From a virus: a DNA stretch of 35,730 nucleotides. The notes beneath the pieces are model-generated. The model had not been told where the DNA came from and ran no database searches. It saw only the letters and a program-made list of their open reading frames with translations. The stretch covers positions 1 through 35,730 of the IMG/VR virus record IMGVR_UViG_3300032291_003450; one strand, given 5' to 3'. The position numbers and the translations under genes were made by a program. Below, piece by piece: positions 10,101-18,156 of the stretch (position 1 is its first letter; the number at the start of each line of letters is the position of its first letter).

Positions 10101-11613
10101 TGACATTGCCGAGGCTGTCATTTTCCTTCAGGGCAAAGAGGCCGGAGCAATCATGGCAACCGAGTATGGTCGAACCATGGCCGGGGCCATTCGTGAATCT
10201 CTAAACCGCGGTTCGAACAACTTCATTAAAACAGTCATGAACCCGTACCCAATGAAGAACATGAAGAAGCTGGAAATGACATACGCCATTGCAGCTGAGG
10301 AGTTTGGAAACAGGCTACGATATTCAATGCCAGAGCAATGGGTTGCAATGACAAAGACATACCAAACTTCAAACCCACGAATGGTAATGGCGTACTTCAT
10401 GCAAGACGTTACAAGGGGATGGGTAAACCCAACCAAGGTTGTGGACTCGGCCCGGCCCATAGGGTTTGCGTTTGCAGGCAAGGGATCTATAGATCTTTCC
10501 AGCAAGCTTGACTCAGAGATTTCCAGGATAGCTGCAATGCCACGAGGAACTGTCGAGCAAATGTCCGCTGTCCGAGTAGCTCTCATGGAGGTCCGGGGTG
10601 GCCTCTTGGCAGATTCGGCGGCCGTAGGAAACGAGGTCACAGCAGTAGAAAAAGCCCTTGTGAAGCTCATAAACGCCGACGAATCTGCAGATATCGACAA
10701 GCTAATAGAGTCCCTGTCCGGAGCGTCCTCGACAGCCTCAAGGGTGGCGCAGGAGTCTGTGAACGACTTCAACCTTCTTGACGGGGCCATGCAAAAGCTC
10801 ATTGCTGGAGGGAAGAGCGAAAGGCTGGCCGCCCTGGGGGGTTTCCCCCGCGAGAAGATTGCGGCATCTCTGGCCAAACACCGATCATACGGGACGGACT
10901 TCCCTGGGATGGAATCGGTTATGGCGAAGTTGCGCTCTGGTAAAGACCTTGACACATTGGACGTACGTGCGCTAGAATTGGGCCTAAATACCCTGCTAGA
11001 CGCCCACGGTCCGGAAGAGATGCTGCTGCATGCCTTCCGTCAGTCCCTGAGGGACGCGAACAACGCGGCCAACAGGATACACTTCTACAACCCAAACCGA
11101 AGCGCTTTCGAGCGTTCCCTAAATCACCCGTACCTGGCTTTTTACCCACTATCATACATGGTTGGCAAGGTGATTCCGGAATTCTCTCGGGCCATGTTCT
11201 TCAAGTTCCCGTTTACTAACGTTACCCGGCCATTTGCCGGATACGAAATTGTACACGAGGTTTCAGACTTCATAGCTATGAAGGTTGAAGAGGATCCAAA
11301 GTTTGCGGATGTTCTTCTAAAGTCTGACTTCCTCTTTATTCTTAAGCAGCTATTTCCTGGTGTCCCAGGGGATATCTCTGTGTCAGCCCCGCGATGGGTA
11401 AACCGATCATACGCCCAAATCCAGCGCTCTCAGCGCCCGGCACAGGGCGGACGTGATCAGGCTTCTTACGACCCAGGATATTCCATTAGAGCCATTGCTG
11501 ATCAGGCAAAGGATCAGGGTCTCTTCGGAAATGTTGAGTTATTCGGCGGAGCTGTCACTGAAGCATGGGACTTCCTTGGCGGAGCTGTCGATTTTAATGA
11601 GTCTGGCAAATAG
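7147..11613 (+). CDS. Giant virion protein, candidate internal/ejection protein (1488 aa)
   Basis: This is the longest gene in the window. Near the N-terminus (about residues 40-120) there are several Gly/Ala/Val-rich amphipathic stretches such as G-I-G-S-L-F-T-G-V-V-G-A-G-V that could insert in membranes. A T-D-P-L-N-Y-V-N-I-F-G-P segment follows near residue 175, a pattern I associate with large polyvalent phage proteins. Most of the rest is alpha-helical. The last 200 residues hold an aromatic block (N-H-P-Y-L-A-F-Y-P-L-S-Y-M-V-G-K). No enzyme motif was found. Being before the capsid gene, it is unlikely to be a tape measure in the usual place. A role in DNA ejection is inference. Confidence 0.7.
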   Translation: MGYIGSSGGSGGYTPRPSVSLPRQKAPEPERIEANLDPSTPVDTVFGGIGSLFTGVVGAGVGVAKALSGVPVIGDVGKAVAGGLGAFGEVGAQGILQVKDVAKAGLDLISIPGKAVQAGGAALRVSGVFGEQPSDVKAMLSNGKSFTDVVGSLVEQNRGFSDNQMANLGWSLVTDPLNYVNIFGPVAKAASAAKLANVERQAISKADDILAATKRGAQVAPEYASMVGKRPGDIRSEMLGRFMNADEAAFLNRWRVAGSLYDATLGKAGKGFSALVDAARGPVLASVARSFQQAPKIVFEGLENANQAELATAYGQSFGRGLVQATVFSVSRIFSRGETNLGRLRANAVIQRVTAGRDNGISDDIIAKELTEAGLVSGDQAGLDIVKRVSSMDDSGRRQYVRQVADEYSASAVKTAGAAAGGDYKKLMEIGGIRIQDTVDETTSFLSEGSRRYATLPVEAQLAIFLDKSRAAVSPYGRDAVRRMIGGEVVSSGRNVDGILSEIFMKASPEDQARMVHIAEIAAYGAQATSTATIRNALKAASLSDKAKLEEIIGKPITIDAFNKLKALLGTDAGKKLLRLNLVRANTLTEDRITALLDVADGLRNGEKFKRTALAAFPDDMRDELAKATSLDGLAQVVIKFFPDISVTMGKSAQGEWSSIGSALTDILDSGNFVRTASAEELASLKSALDAISPGAGAAAIKSIEAGRYSFGFSPEGGVVRRAVARGTDDGFEVVNEPISPFVDNIDDFVEGIDESADAFRLSGLRRLSNRWLRPITSGQVQQQQIDNTIKVVLDGGGSILQAKKLYTTINEIALRRKISPRALISDENALRKAMQDSLGDKFDDVISKSDPRFKRPGVVLMKMFAGSSDVVGSAQALTGKLKTKLPQLAIITDNWYPQIKFKLNPLFYIQEAIESPFFNYLRGIQRQINGGEYVVTHGWAKYLPFARTPLGGRLGLSRAIGPEVKPELAALSLGAGDSALRADLDIAEAVIFLQGKEAGAIMATEYGRTMAGAIRESLNRGSNNFIKTVMNPYPMKNMKKLEMTYAIAAEEFGNRLRYSMPEQWVAMTKTYQTSNPRMVMAYFMQDVTRGWVNPTKVVDSARPIGFAFAGKGSIDLSSKLDSEISRIAAMPRGTVEQMSAVRVALMEVRGGLLADSAAVGNEVTAVEKALVKLINADESADIDKLIESLSGASSTASRVAQESVNDFNLLDGAMQKLIAGGKSERLAALGGFPREKIAASLAKHRSYGTDFPGMESVMAKLRSGKDLDTLDVRALELGLNTLLDAHGPEEMLLHAFRQSLRDANNAANRIHFYNPNRSAFERSLNHPYLAFYPLSYMVGKVIPEFSRAMFFKFPFTNVTRPFAGYEIVHEVSDFIAMKVEEDPKFADVLLKSDFLFILKQLFPGVPGDISVSAPRWVNRSYAQIQRSQRPAQGGRDQASYDPGYSIRAIADQAKDQGLFGNVELFGGAVTEAWDFLGGAVDFNESGK
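10949..10978 (+). promoter_or_regulatory. Possible sigma-A type promoter inside the giant gene
   Basis: TTGACA (10949-10954) is followed after 18 bases by TAGAAT (10973-10978). It lies in the coding sequence about 650 bases before the scaffold and capsid genes and could raise their expression. A chance match in a gene this long is possible. Confidence 0.3.
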
Positions 11614-11633
11614 CCAGAGATAGGAGAAAACGC

Positions 11634-12194
11634 ATGACGGACGAAGTCGTGACACCAGTCGTCACAGAGTCGGTCAACCTTGACGTGCAGGAAAATTTGC
11701 CTGCGGCCGAGGAACCCACTCAGGGCGCTGAGGACGTTACCACTTGGAAGAAGCGTCTTGCTGGTAAGGACCAGGCGCTGACGGCTACCAAGAAAGAGCT
11801 TGACGATGCCAAGCGCCAACTGGAGGATCTAGCAAAGTTCAAGGCCCAGATCGAGGAACAGAGCATGTCGGAATACGACAAGGCCCAGAACCGGATCAAG
11901 GCCCTGGAAGGCGAGATAACATCCAGTCGGGAACAGGCAAAGAGGGAAAGGCTCGCACGAGAATATCCTCTCTACAATCAGCTTTTGCAGGACACTGCCG
12001 GATTAGACGAAGACTCGAGGGCTGCTGCTTTCGAGAGATTCATTGCCGATGCGCGTACTGTAAGCGGTGAGGAGACGACATCTCTGGTTGACCCTAACAA
12101 CCCACGAAGATCTGAACCCAAAGTTAATACCAAGCGCGATGCATCGGCGATTGCCGATGAGCTTAAATCGCTTGGCAATCCATTCTTTGAGTAA
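11634..12194 (+). CDS. Scaffolding-like protein
   Basis: The protein is short (186 aa), highly charged and predicted almost wholly helical. A long coiled coil covers roughly residues 35-115 (K-E-L-D-D-A-K-R-Q-L-E-D-L-A-K and following heptads). It sits immediately before the major capsid gene, the standard place for scaffold proteins, which guide capsid assembly and are then lost. The acidic N-terminus and short C-terminal basic/hydrophobic tail (E-L-K-S-L-G-N-P-F-F-E) fit capsid-binding scaffolds. GGAG lies 7 bases before the ATG. No protease motif is visible, so it is not an obvious prohead protease. Confidence 0.8.
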   Translation: MTDEVVTPVVTESVNLDVQENLPAAEEPTQGAEDVTTWKKRLAGKDQALTATKKELDDAKRQLEDLAKFKAQIEEQSMSEYDKAQNRIKALEGEITSSREQAKRERLAREYPLYNQLLQDTAGLDEDSRAAAFERFIADARTVSGEETTSLVDPNNPRRSEPKVNTKRDASAIADELKSLGNPFFE

Positions 12195-12210
12195 AGATTG
12201 AGGTAAGAAA

Positions 12211-13182
12211 GTGGCTACAACTAGTACCGCTACTACGAACTTCTCTGATCTCGTAACGCAACTTGTTGCGGCGCGAGCTCTTGAGGAGCTGCGTGCACGT
12301 GCAGTGCATGCGATGCCAGGGATGTACGTCCCTGCGCGTTTCGTGAAGGGAACGAACACCCTTCGCTACGCACGATACGCTGACCTTGGCGTCGTTACGT
12401 CGACGCTTTCGGAAGGTGTCGCACCAACTGACCAGGCTCTGACGATCTCAAGCGAGTTCTTCACGGCTGATCAGTACGGTTCGACCGTCGCAGTGACGGA
12501 CCTTGCTCAGATCGACAACCCACACGATCTCATTGGGATCGCTGCGGAGCGCATCGCCTATCAGGCGACTCGCTCGATGGATGTCATGGTCCGAGATAAG
12601 ATCCACAGCACGGCTCTGACCAGCGCAATCTTCGGCGCAACCGGCGCAACGACCCTGACCTCGAACACGGCCAACAGCGCAGTTGCTGCTGCGGGCGTGC
12701 TCACCGGTGCATTCGTTAAGCAAATGGTTGCTCGCCTAAAGGGCGCAAACGTTCCGCAGTTCGCTGACGGCACGTATCGCTGCATCATCCACCCAGCGCA
12801 GGAGTATGACCTCGTGTCAGACACCAGCGTCAACGGCTGGATCGAGGCACACAAGTACGTCAACAACACCCCGCTTCTCACGAATGAGATTGGGCAGTTT
12901 GCTGGCGTGCGCTTCATCGTGTCATCCGACGCCAAGGTTTACGCAACAGCTGGCGCTTCGTCAGGGAACGTTTATAACGCTCTCTTCCTGAGCCCAGACG
13001 CGTACACCATCGGTGACTCGCAGACCCTCCAGAGCTACTTTGTGGCTCCTGGTGGCGATCACTCCGACCCACTCGCACAGAAGGCGTTGGTCGGTTACAA
13101 GATGCGCTTCGGCTCGCTCCTCCTCGATGAGGCAGGCGCCCGCTATCGCATCCTGAAGACACAGGCTACGGTCTCTGTCTAA
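12211..13182 (+). CDS. Major capsid protein, N4-gp56 family
   Basis: The protein forms the phage shell. At 323 aa it has the family's usual pattern: a short helical N-arm, then L-R-Y-A-R-Y-A-D-L-G-V-V-T-S-T-L-S-E-G-V, then Q-Y-G-S-T-V-A-V-T-D-L-A and a long helix with R-S-M-D-V-M-V-R. The start is a GTG at 12211 with GAGGTAA before it. Codon choice differs from the neighbours: isoleucine is ATC or ATT throughout, and I found no in-frame ATA, whereas ATA is common in the flanking virion genes. This fits a very highly expressed gene. Two stem-loops follow the stop codon. Confidence 0.92.
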   Translation: MATTSTATTNFSDLVTQLVAARALEELRARAVHAMPGMYVPARFVKGTNTLRYARYADLGVVTSTLSEGVAPTDQALTISSEFFTADQYGSTVAVTDLAQIDNPHDLIGIAAERIAYQATRSMDVMVRDKIHSTALTSAIFGATGATTLTSNTANSAVAAAGVLTGAFVKQMVARLKGANVPQFADGTYRCIIHPAQEYDLVSDTSVNGWIEAHKYVNNTPLLTNEIGQFAGVRFIVSSDAKVYATAGASSGNVYNALFLSPDAYTIGDSQTLQSYFVAPGGDHSDPLAQKALVGYKMRFGSLLLDEAGARYRILKTQATVSV

Positions 13183-13183
13183 T

Positions 13184-13202
13184 CTCAGCATAGTTAGCTG
13201 AG
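13184..13202 (+). other. Stem-loop directly after capsid stop
   Basis: CTCAGC (13184-13189) pairs perfectly with GCTGAG (13197-13202) around a 7-base loop. It begins 2 bases after the capsid stop and is followed by a second stem-loop, so the pair may protect the capsid mRNA end or help termination. Confidence 0.6.
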
Positions 13203-13203
13203 T

Positions 13204-13245
13204 GGGGCTCCGGCGGTTGTACCGCAAGTTGGCCGTCGGAGCCCC
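13204..13245 (+). terminator. Hairpin after the capsid gene, no U tract
   Basis: GGGGCTCCG (13204-13212) pairs with CGGAGCCCC (13237-13245). Inside the loop a smaller hairpin forms, GCGGT with ACCGC (13213-13225). No T run follows, so it may be a partial terminator or an RNA-stability element that lowers expression of the genes after the capsid. Confidence 0.6.
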
Positions 13246-13275
13246 TCTACACCCAGCCATGGAAGGATAACCTAT

Positions 13276-14535
13276 ATGGCTGATACTGTCAAGGTCCTGA
13301 TCTGGGGGACTGCCGAGCAGGGTCCCTGCGCATATTTCCGCGGCCACATGTTCGATGAGGAGCTTAAGAGGCTCGGGATCGAGATGCGGCATATCGACAA
13401 GGTCGAATTCGTTTCTCACCCCCTGGCGGCGGGCATGAGCCAGGACGAGGCGATGACTAAGGGGCTTCTCAAGATCGACACAAAGGATATCGACTGGGCG
13501 GACGTGATTATGTTCCGCCGATACTATAACTGCTCTGCCAAATGCACTACGTGCGGACTGGCAAGTAAAGACGGTGAGGTCATAAGGTCCCACCCACACA
13601 AGATGGATCTTCGAGACGGTATCACGGAGATGACCTGGCCTGCTTTTGAGAGCCGAGCCCACAACAAGGGAATCATATACGAAACAGACGACAATCACTT
13701 CTTCATAAAACCGTGGAATGGCTACTTCCCGGACGTGGTCCAGGAGTGGCCGCTTATCGAGAGAATGGCGAAGCGTGCAGACGTCATAACTACAAGCACA
13801 AAGCCGATAGCAGATTACTATGGCAAATTCAATGACAGCGTTAGGATAATAAGAAATGCAATTGATCCGTCGATTTATACTACTGAGCATAGCCGTCCTG
13901 ACATCAGTGGCGATCTTCCGCGTGTGGTCTACTATGGAAGCACGGTGCGAATGCGAGACTACGGCGGAGAATACGACCACGGAAAAAAGAGGTTTGTAGG
14001 GGGGTACTGCGGCAAAGCCATAGAGGAGTTGCGCAGACCTGTCAAGAAGCTTTGGAATGTGTTTATTGGGGTCAACCCTGGCACGGAACACGTGATCGCT
14101 CCGTTCTTTGACGAAGCATACCACTACGTTGAGAACATCCGGGGCTTTGCGGAAACCCTCACAAGAAGCTACCCAGACATAGGGATAGCACCGTTGGTCG
14201 GCGACGATTTTGACAGGAACAAGTCTGAGCTTCACTGGCTTGAGTACACAATGGTCGGGGCGGCGTTCGTTGGGCAGAAGTTCAAGTACGGGGAGTCCCC
14301 TTACAGCATGGTTCGACATGGCGTGGACGGAATGCTGGCATCGACCAGATCAGAATGGTACAGCGCAATGAAGTCTCTGGTGGAAAGCAAGGACTTAAGG
14401 GAGCAGCTTGCCGGAGCAGCCAAGGAGCGCATTTTGAAGGAGTACGACTACAAGGAAAGGGCCCAAGAGTGGGCCGAAGTGTTCCGCTGGGCCGCTGAGC
14501 ACCCGAACTATGGCCTACGAAAGAAGGAAGATTGA
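13276..14535 (+). CDS. Glycosyltransferase, GT-B/family 4-like
   Basis: The 419-residue protein looks like a GT-B fold enzyme. The N-terminal half starts with an alternating strand V-K-V-L-I-W-G-T and later I-T-T-S-T-K-P-I-A-D-Y-Y plus R-N-A-I-D-P, the usual linker into the second domain. The C-terminal half has E-Y-T-M-V-G-A-A-F-V-G, then H-G-V-D-G-M-L-A, the family 4 nucleotide-sugar region, and a final helix. A Cys-x3-Cys-x2-Cys cluster near residues 82-91 is unusual. GGAAGGA precedes the ATG by 8 bases. It sits between capsid and adaptor genes, so it may glycosylate a virion protein, though the acceptor is unknown. Confidence 0.75.
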   Translation: MADTVKVLIWGTAEQGPCAYFRGHMFDEELKRLGIEMRHIDKVEFVSHPLAAGMSQDEAMTKGLLKIDTKDIDWADVIMFRRYYNCSAKCTTCGLASKDGEVIRSHPHKMDLRDGITEMTWPAFESRAHNKGIIYETDDNHFFIKPWNGYFPDVVQEWPLIERMAKRADVITTSTKPIADYYGKFNDSVRIIRNAIDPSIYTTEHSRPDISGDLPRVVYYGSTVRMRDYGGEYDHGKKRFVGGYCGKAIEELRRPVKKLWNVFIGVNPGTEHVIAPFFDEAYHYVENIRGFAETLTRSYPDIGIAPLVGDDFDRNKSELHWLEYTMVGAAFVGQKFKYGESPYSMVRHGVDGMLASTRSEWYSAMKSLVESKDLREQLAGAAKERILKEYDYKERAQEWAEVFRWAAEHPNYGLRKKED

Positions 14536-15221
14536 TGGCGACATTCCAAAATCTCATAGACGATATCCAATCGGATCTCCGCGACCCGAACGCCCTGACA
14601 TGGTCAGAGGCGGAGATCAAGTCCCTGATCAACCTTGGGGTTCAGCACATAGAGGGAGTGTACCCCAAGGAGATTGTCAAGGAGTACAACTACACTTCTC
14701 CTTCGATCTCAAATGGACTGAAGACGGTAGATATATCGACTACGACGAACACTGCCGGTGGCGACAGGTTCTTGACAATATTCCGAATAGACGTCTTCGG
14801 AGGCTCAATCGGAAGCCGCACTGGGTACCTAGAAAGCATCGTCACGTCAAGTGGTGAGGGAGCTAACTCCGGATGGGAGATCCATGGAGGGGTGCTGTAC
14901 TTCCCGCCTGGGTACACAATAGCCTCCCCCTCAGTTCTTCGAGTCTACGGATATGGAACATACAACATCTGCGCTTCAGGCGTGTCTGCATCTGCTGTTA
15001 CAGTAGACCTAGACGCCTCGGCGGAGAATGCCGTAAAGGTATTCGTCCAGTCGGAGGCTCTATACCGACTCGTTGGCGACCGAGCTTCATTCCAGCAGTG
15101 GCAGGTATCCTCTGGCGCAACTGACGTAACCCCAATCGGCATGAACCAGCTTGCCTTTAGCGCCAGGCAGCGATGGAAGGACGAACTACGCCGAATCCGA
15201 CGCATGCGCCGGGTGGCATAA
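14535..15221 (+). CDS. Head-tail adaptor/connector protein
   Basis: The N-terminus (F-Q-N-L-I-D-D-I-Q-S-D-L-R-D-P-N) followed by W-S-E-A-E-I-K-S-L-I-N-L-G-V-Q is typical of phage adaptor proteins that dock on the portal ring. A beta-rich centre and a helical basic C-terminus (R-R-I-R-R-M-R-R) follow. I chose the ATG at 14535, which shares a base with the upstream TGA and has GAAGGAAG before it. A TTG at 14532 is possible and adds one residue. The gene is in the expected place after the capsid, interrupted only by the glycosyltransferase. The length is 228 aa. Confidence 0.7.
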   Translation: MATFQNLIDDIQSDLRDPNALTWSEAEIKSLINLGVQHIEGVYPKEIVKEYNYTSPSISNGLKTVDISTTTNTAGGDRFLTIFRIDVFGGSIGSRTGYLESIVTSSGEGANSGWEIHGGVLYFPPGYTIASPSVLRVYGYGTYNICASGVSASAVTVDLDASAENAVKVFVQSEALYRLVGDRASFQQWQVSSGATDVTPIGMNQLAFSARQRWKDELRRIRRMRRVA

Positions 15222-16076
15222 ATGGATTTTAACCAGCCCATCAGCCTGCAGACTGCATCTGCTACGTTCCTGGAAATCAATACGATTACCTCGGCCCTTG
15301 GCCCTGCAACCCCGCTATCCGGTTACGCCGTTGACGGCGCGAACATTGGGGCGTCCGGTGTCCGGGGATACACAGTGGAAGAAGCGCAAAGGGACGGGAT
15401 TAGAGGCGCAGAAGCCTTTCTTGGCCCGAGAAACGTCACGCTGGTTGTATCCGTTTACGGAAGCACTATTGGAAATTTTTGGGACAAGATAGACACTCTC
15501 AGCGGATCTATGGACCCGTACCCGGACTCATTTGTAACGGATGACGGGTTTAGACAGCTAAGGTTCTATTCCCCGACTGGAGCTACCACTAAGCAGGTAT
15601 ACATGTTGGTCAGGCCGACTGCTACTCCTGCCATAGGGGTTACCAAGAATCAGTCCATTGGCACGTCTGCCAAGGGGTTTGCAACCAACACGCAACTTCC
15701 CTTCATTTCCAAGGACCCGAGAAAGATTTCTGTTTCGGAGTCTACCGTTTCAATATCGGTAGGGACGACAACCGTTCCGTACACCGGGAACTATAAGTAT
15801 TACCCTACGGTAATTGTTACAGCATCAGGTACCAGCGCCTCCTACACCCTTGGTGGCAAGACAGTTTCTCTTATCGGCCTTTCATCGGGAACTAGCTACT
15901 ACATCGACCACGGCCGGGCAACCCTCAGAATAGGTTCGGCGACCGGGACCATATCGCAGGGAAAATTCAATGAGGTTCTCATGACTGGCTTTGGAGCCAT
16001 ATATTCGGGCTCAAGCGTTGTCCTGAGTGGAAGCGCGTCTGGCGGGTCTATAATCTACCGAGAGGCCTGGCTGTGA
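15222..16076 (+). CDS. Tail protein, distal-tail (Dit)-like
   Basis: The protein (284 aa) is almost entirely beta-strand. The segment F-L-G-P-R-N-V-T-L-V-V-S-V-Y-G followed by W-D-K-I-D-T-L-S-G-S resembles the N-terminal half of siphovirus distal tail proteins, which form the ring joining tube and baseplate. The C-terminal half has a second beta domain with many Gly, Ser and Thr. It starts directly after the adaptor stop and overlaps the next tail gene by GTGA. The neighbour is a hub-like protein, as expected for a Dit. No tail-tube gene precedes it, so it may instead form part of a short tail. Confidence 0.6.
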   Translation: MDFNQPISLQTASATFLEINTITSALGPATPLSGYAVDGANIGASGVRGYTVEEAQRDGIRGAEAFLGPRNVTLVVSVYGSTIGNFWDKIDTLSGSMDPYPDSFVTDDGFRQLRFYSPTGATTKQVYMLVRPTATPAIGVTKNQSIGTSAKGFATNTQLPFISKDPRKISVSESTVSISVGTTTVPYTGNYKYYPTVIVTASGTSASYTLGGKTVSLIGLSSGTSYYIDHGRATLRIGSATGTISQGKFNEVLMTGFGAIYSGSSVVLSGSASGGSIIYREAWL

Positions 16077-17908
16077 GCCTTGCTACCGGCAAGTTCCGGA
16101 TCATCCTGTACAGCCTCGACACCTCCACGGGGTGGCGGGGCTCTGTTGCCTCTGCTATATACGATCCTATCGAGGTTGGCGTATCAGAGAGGGCCAATGA
16201 GGTAGGGGAGGCGTACTGGGTTCTCCCGAACAACCACCCTCTTATTTTGGACTGCGTTCCCCTTCTTCGGCACTACGAGATCCATAGGTATGACGTCGAG
16301 GGAAACGACTATAAGTGGGTTGGTGCAGGGATACTAGATGACGCCGAGGTGGGTGAAAACGAGACTACGTTCCGAGGCATAGACTACATGGCGGTATTCA
16401 ATCAATACTACACGCCAACGGTTGCCCTAACTTTTACGTCCACAAACTACATTTCTCCAGACATTTCTCCGTCCACTGCAACCGATGATTTCCTGAAAAC
16501 AATCTTCGGGTTTTCGGACGGGGCCTCACTGAGCGGGACCGACGGGGATGACGACCCTTCCGGGGAGACCGCTCCTGGGTCCCAGGTGTGGTTCTCCAAC
16601 AAGGAGAACTTTAGAATCGAACAAGTTGACGTGTCCTCAAAGGTGAGCGACACCCTGGTGATAAATGGTTCTACCGCGACCACCCCAAGCTCTACAATAC
16701 TTTGGAATGCAGTTTGGGCAGGGACAATTACCTCACATTTTGAATCAACTAAAACATGGAGATTCCGTTTAGACGTAACCCCTCCATCGCCAGAGTCCCC
16801 TAACGTTCCGGCGACTACGGGAGGAGTGTACGAGGCCACCTTTACCGGGGACGCAACGTTTGCCATCAACGATTGCGCTGTTACCCTGTACCCCTATGAG
16901 ACAAAGGCGGCCATGAGGGCAATAATGATATCCAACGGTAGCACTACTGCCGCTGCAGACTCTGCCCTCGAGGCAAACAAGGGGAAGTTCGCCCTGAGAA
17001 AGGGGGTTACGTACAGCGCCCACATACACGGTGCCATATATCGAACAAACTCCGGAAAAACATACGCGCATTGGATGCGGACAAAAAACCCAGGGAAAAC
17101 AGATAAGTTTACGTTGGGAACAGGTTACGAAACCTTTACCGACATATTTGACCGGGTGTTCAACGCCGCAAAGACAACCTTCCCGCTTAGCCGGATTAGG
17201 TATGCCTCCAGGTCAGTATCTGGGTCTCCATTCACAACACTCCTCACATTCAGTGCCGGAGAACCACCTGTAACATATCTTGCCAACACCGCACGACTTG
17301 AGATGGCATCAAGAACGGACGGCGAAAAGACTATATTTGGCATATCCCACCCTACGTCTACCGGTAGCTACAACGGAGACTTCCGGATTAGGTACAACGT
17401 ATCCTCCTCAAACATTGACACGATCAGGCTGTCTTACCCTGAGACCATCAGGGCCTACTCGTACAGCCCTGGAACATCGAGCGTCAAGACCCATATCCGC
17501 GTCATCCCCTCCACTCCGTTCCTTGCCGGTACGTCCAGCGGTGGTGCGGTGGGTATTTCAATTGACGGGTCTACGGCCACCACCGGAGAGGCATCCATCT
17601 ACGGTGAGATCCCTCTCCTGGAGACCAGGGCAGGGCTTGTCGATGACATAGCCGCAGAGCTAGAGGCGCTTAGAATTGCGGACTCCTCTAAAACGGATAA
17701 CACCAAGACCGTAAACATCGTGGTCAAGGAGGAGGCACTAAAGCCATGGGATGGTTTCGACCTGGGTGACGCCGTGGCAGTACACGTGGTCCACGGCAAC
17801 GTCAACCTGCCCAACGAGTCCCTAAACATAGCCGGAATGGACTGGGTAGGCTTCTCAGACGGACATGAGGAGCTCACCCTTGAGCTCATTAACGGCACCA
17901 ATTTCTAG
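16073..17908 (+). CDS. Tail hub / ReqiPepy6 Gp37-like protein
   Basis: The N-terminal 130 residues (G-V-S-E-R-A-N-E-V-G-E-A-Y-W-V-L-P) and the following R-G-I-D-Y-M-A-V-F-N resemble the Tal/gp27-like baseplate hub family known from actinobacterial phages as ReqiPepy6 Gp37-like. A variable beta insert lies in the middle (about residues 140-330). The C-terminus (L-K-P-W-D-G-F-D-L-G-D-A-V) returns to the hub pattern. Its role would be to cap the tail and attach receptor-binding parts. The start is a GTG overlapping the upstream TGA. The length of 611 aa is in the usual range. No peptidase motif was seen. Confidence 0.7.
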   Translation: MSLATGKFRIILYSLDTSTGWRGSVASAIYDPIEVGVSERANEVGEAYWVLPNNHPLILDCVPLLRHYEIHRYDVEGNDYKWVGAGILDDAEVGENETTFRGIDYMAVFNQYYTPTVALTFTSTNYISPDISPSTATDDFLKTIFGFSDGASLSGTDGDDDPSGETAPGSQVWFSNKENFRIEQVDVSSKVSDTLVINGSTATTPSSTILWNAVWAGTITSHFESTKTWRFRLDVTPPSPESPNVPATTGGVYEATFTGDATFAINDCAVTLYPYETKAAMRAIMISNGSTTAAADSALEANKGKFALRKGVTYSAHIHGAIYRTNSGKTYAHWMRTKNPGKTDKFTLGTGYETFTDIFDRVFNAAKTTFPLSRIRYASRSVSGSPFTTLLTFSAGEPPVTYLANTARLEMASRTDGEKTIFGISHPTSTGSYNGDFRIRYNVSSSNIDTIRLSYPETIRAYSYSPGTSSVKTHIRVIPSTPFLAGTSSGGAVGISIDGSTATTGEASIYGEIPLLETRAGLVDDIAAELEALRIADSSKTDNTKTVNIVVKEEALKPWDGFDLGDAVAVHVVHGNVNLPNESLNIAGMDWVGFSDGHEELTLELINGTNF

Positions 17909-18156
17909 TGTCATACGCTCAGTTTCAGGCCCTAATGGCCGCGATCAACAGCGTACGGGATGACCTGACCGAGCGCCTGGACCGTATAGAGATGCGCCTC
18001 AGGGAGGTAGAAAACTTTCAGACCAAGTCAGAGGCATTGGACGAGGCTGGACGGGACCGGTCAATTGCGCTACGATGGCGGGTGGGGATCGCTATTAGCG
18101 CCCTAGGGGCAGTCATGTCCTTCATACTGCAGGCGATAAAGCTTGGGGGAAACTAA
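17908..18156 (+). CDS. Small coiled-coil plus membrane protein, holin-like
   Basis: This 82-residue protein has an N-terminal coiled coil (D-L-T-E-R-L-D-R-I-E-M-R-L-R-E-V-E-N) and one C-terminal membrane span (V-G-I-A-I-S-A-L-G-A-V-M-S-F-I-L-Q-A-I). That layout is like XhlA-type lysis accessory proteins. It lies after the tail genes, a common place for lysis genes. The GTG start shares a base with the upstream TAG. No endolysin is adjacent, so a holin function is a guess from layout alone. Confidence 0.6.
   Translation: MSYAQFQALMAAINSVRDDLTERLDRIEMRLREVENFQTKSEALDEAGRDRSIALRWRVGIAISALGAVMSFILQAIKLGGN

Noticed and set aside
10128-10955. Minus-strand open frame (275 codons) opposite the giant gene
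   Set aside because: It is a shadow of a strongly coding plus-strand frame, with Ser/Ala/Arg-rich composition typical of an antisense frame and no ribosome site.
12961-14319. Long minus-strand open frame (452 codons) opposite the capsid end and glycosyltransferase
   Set aside because: It has no ribosome site, covers the capsid hairpins, and its protein shows no family pattern. The plus-strand genes explain the region.
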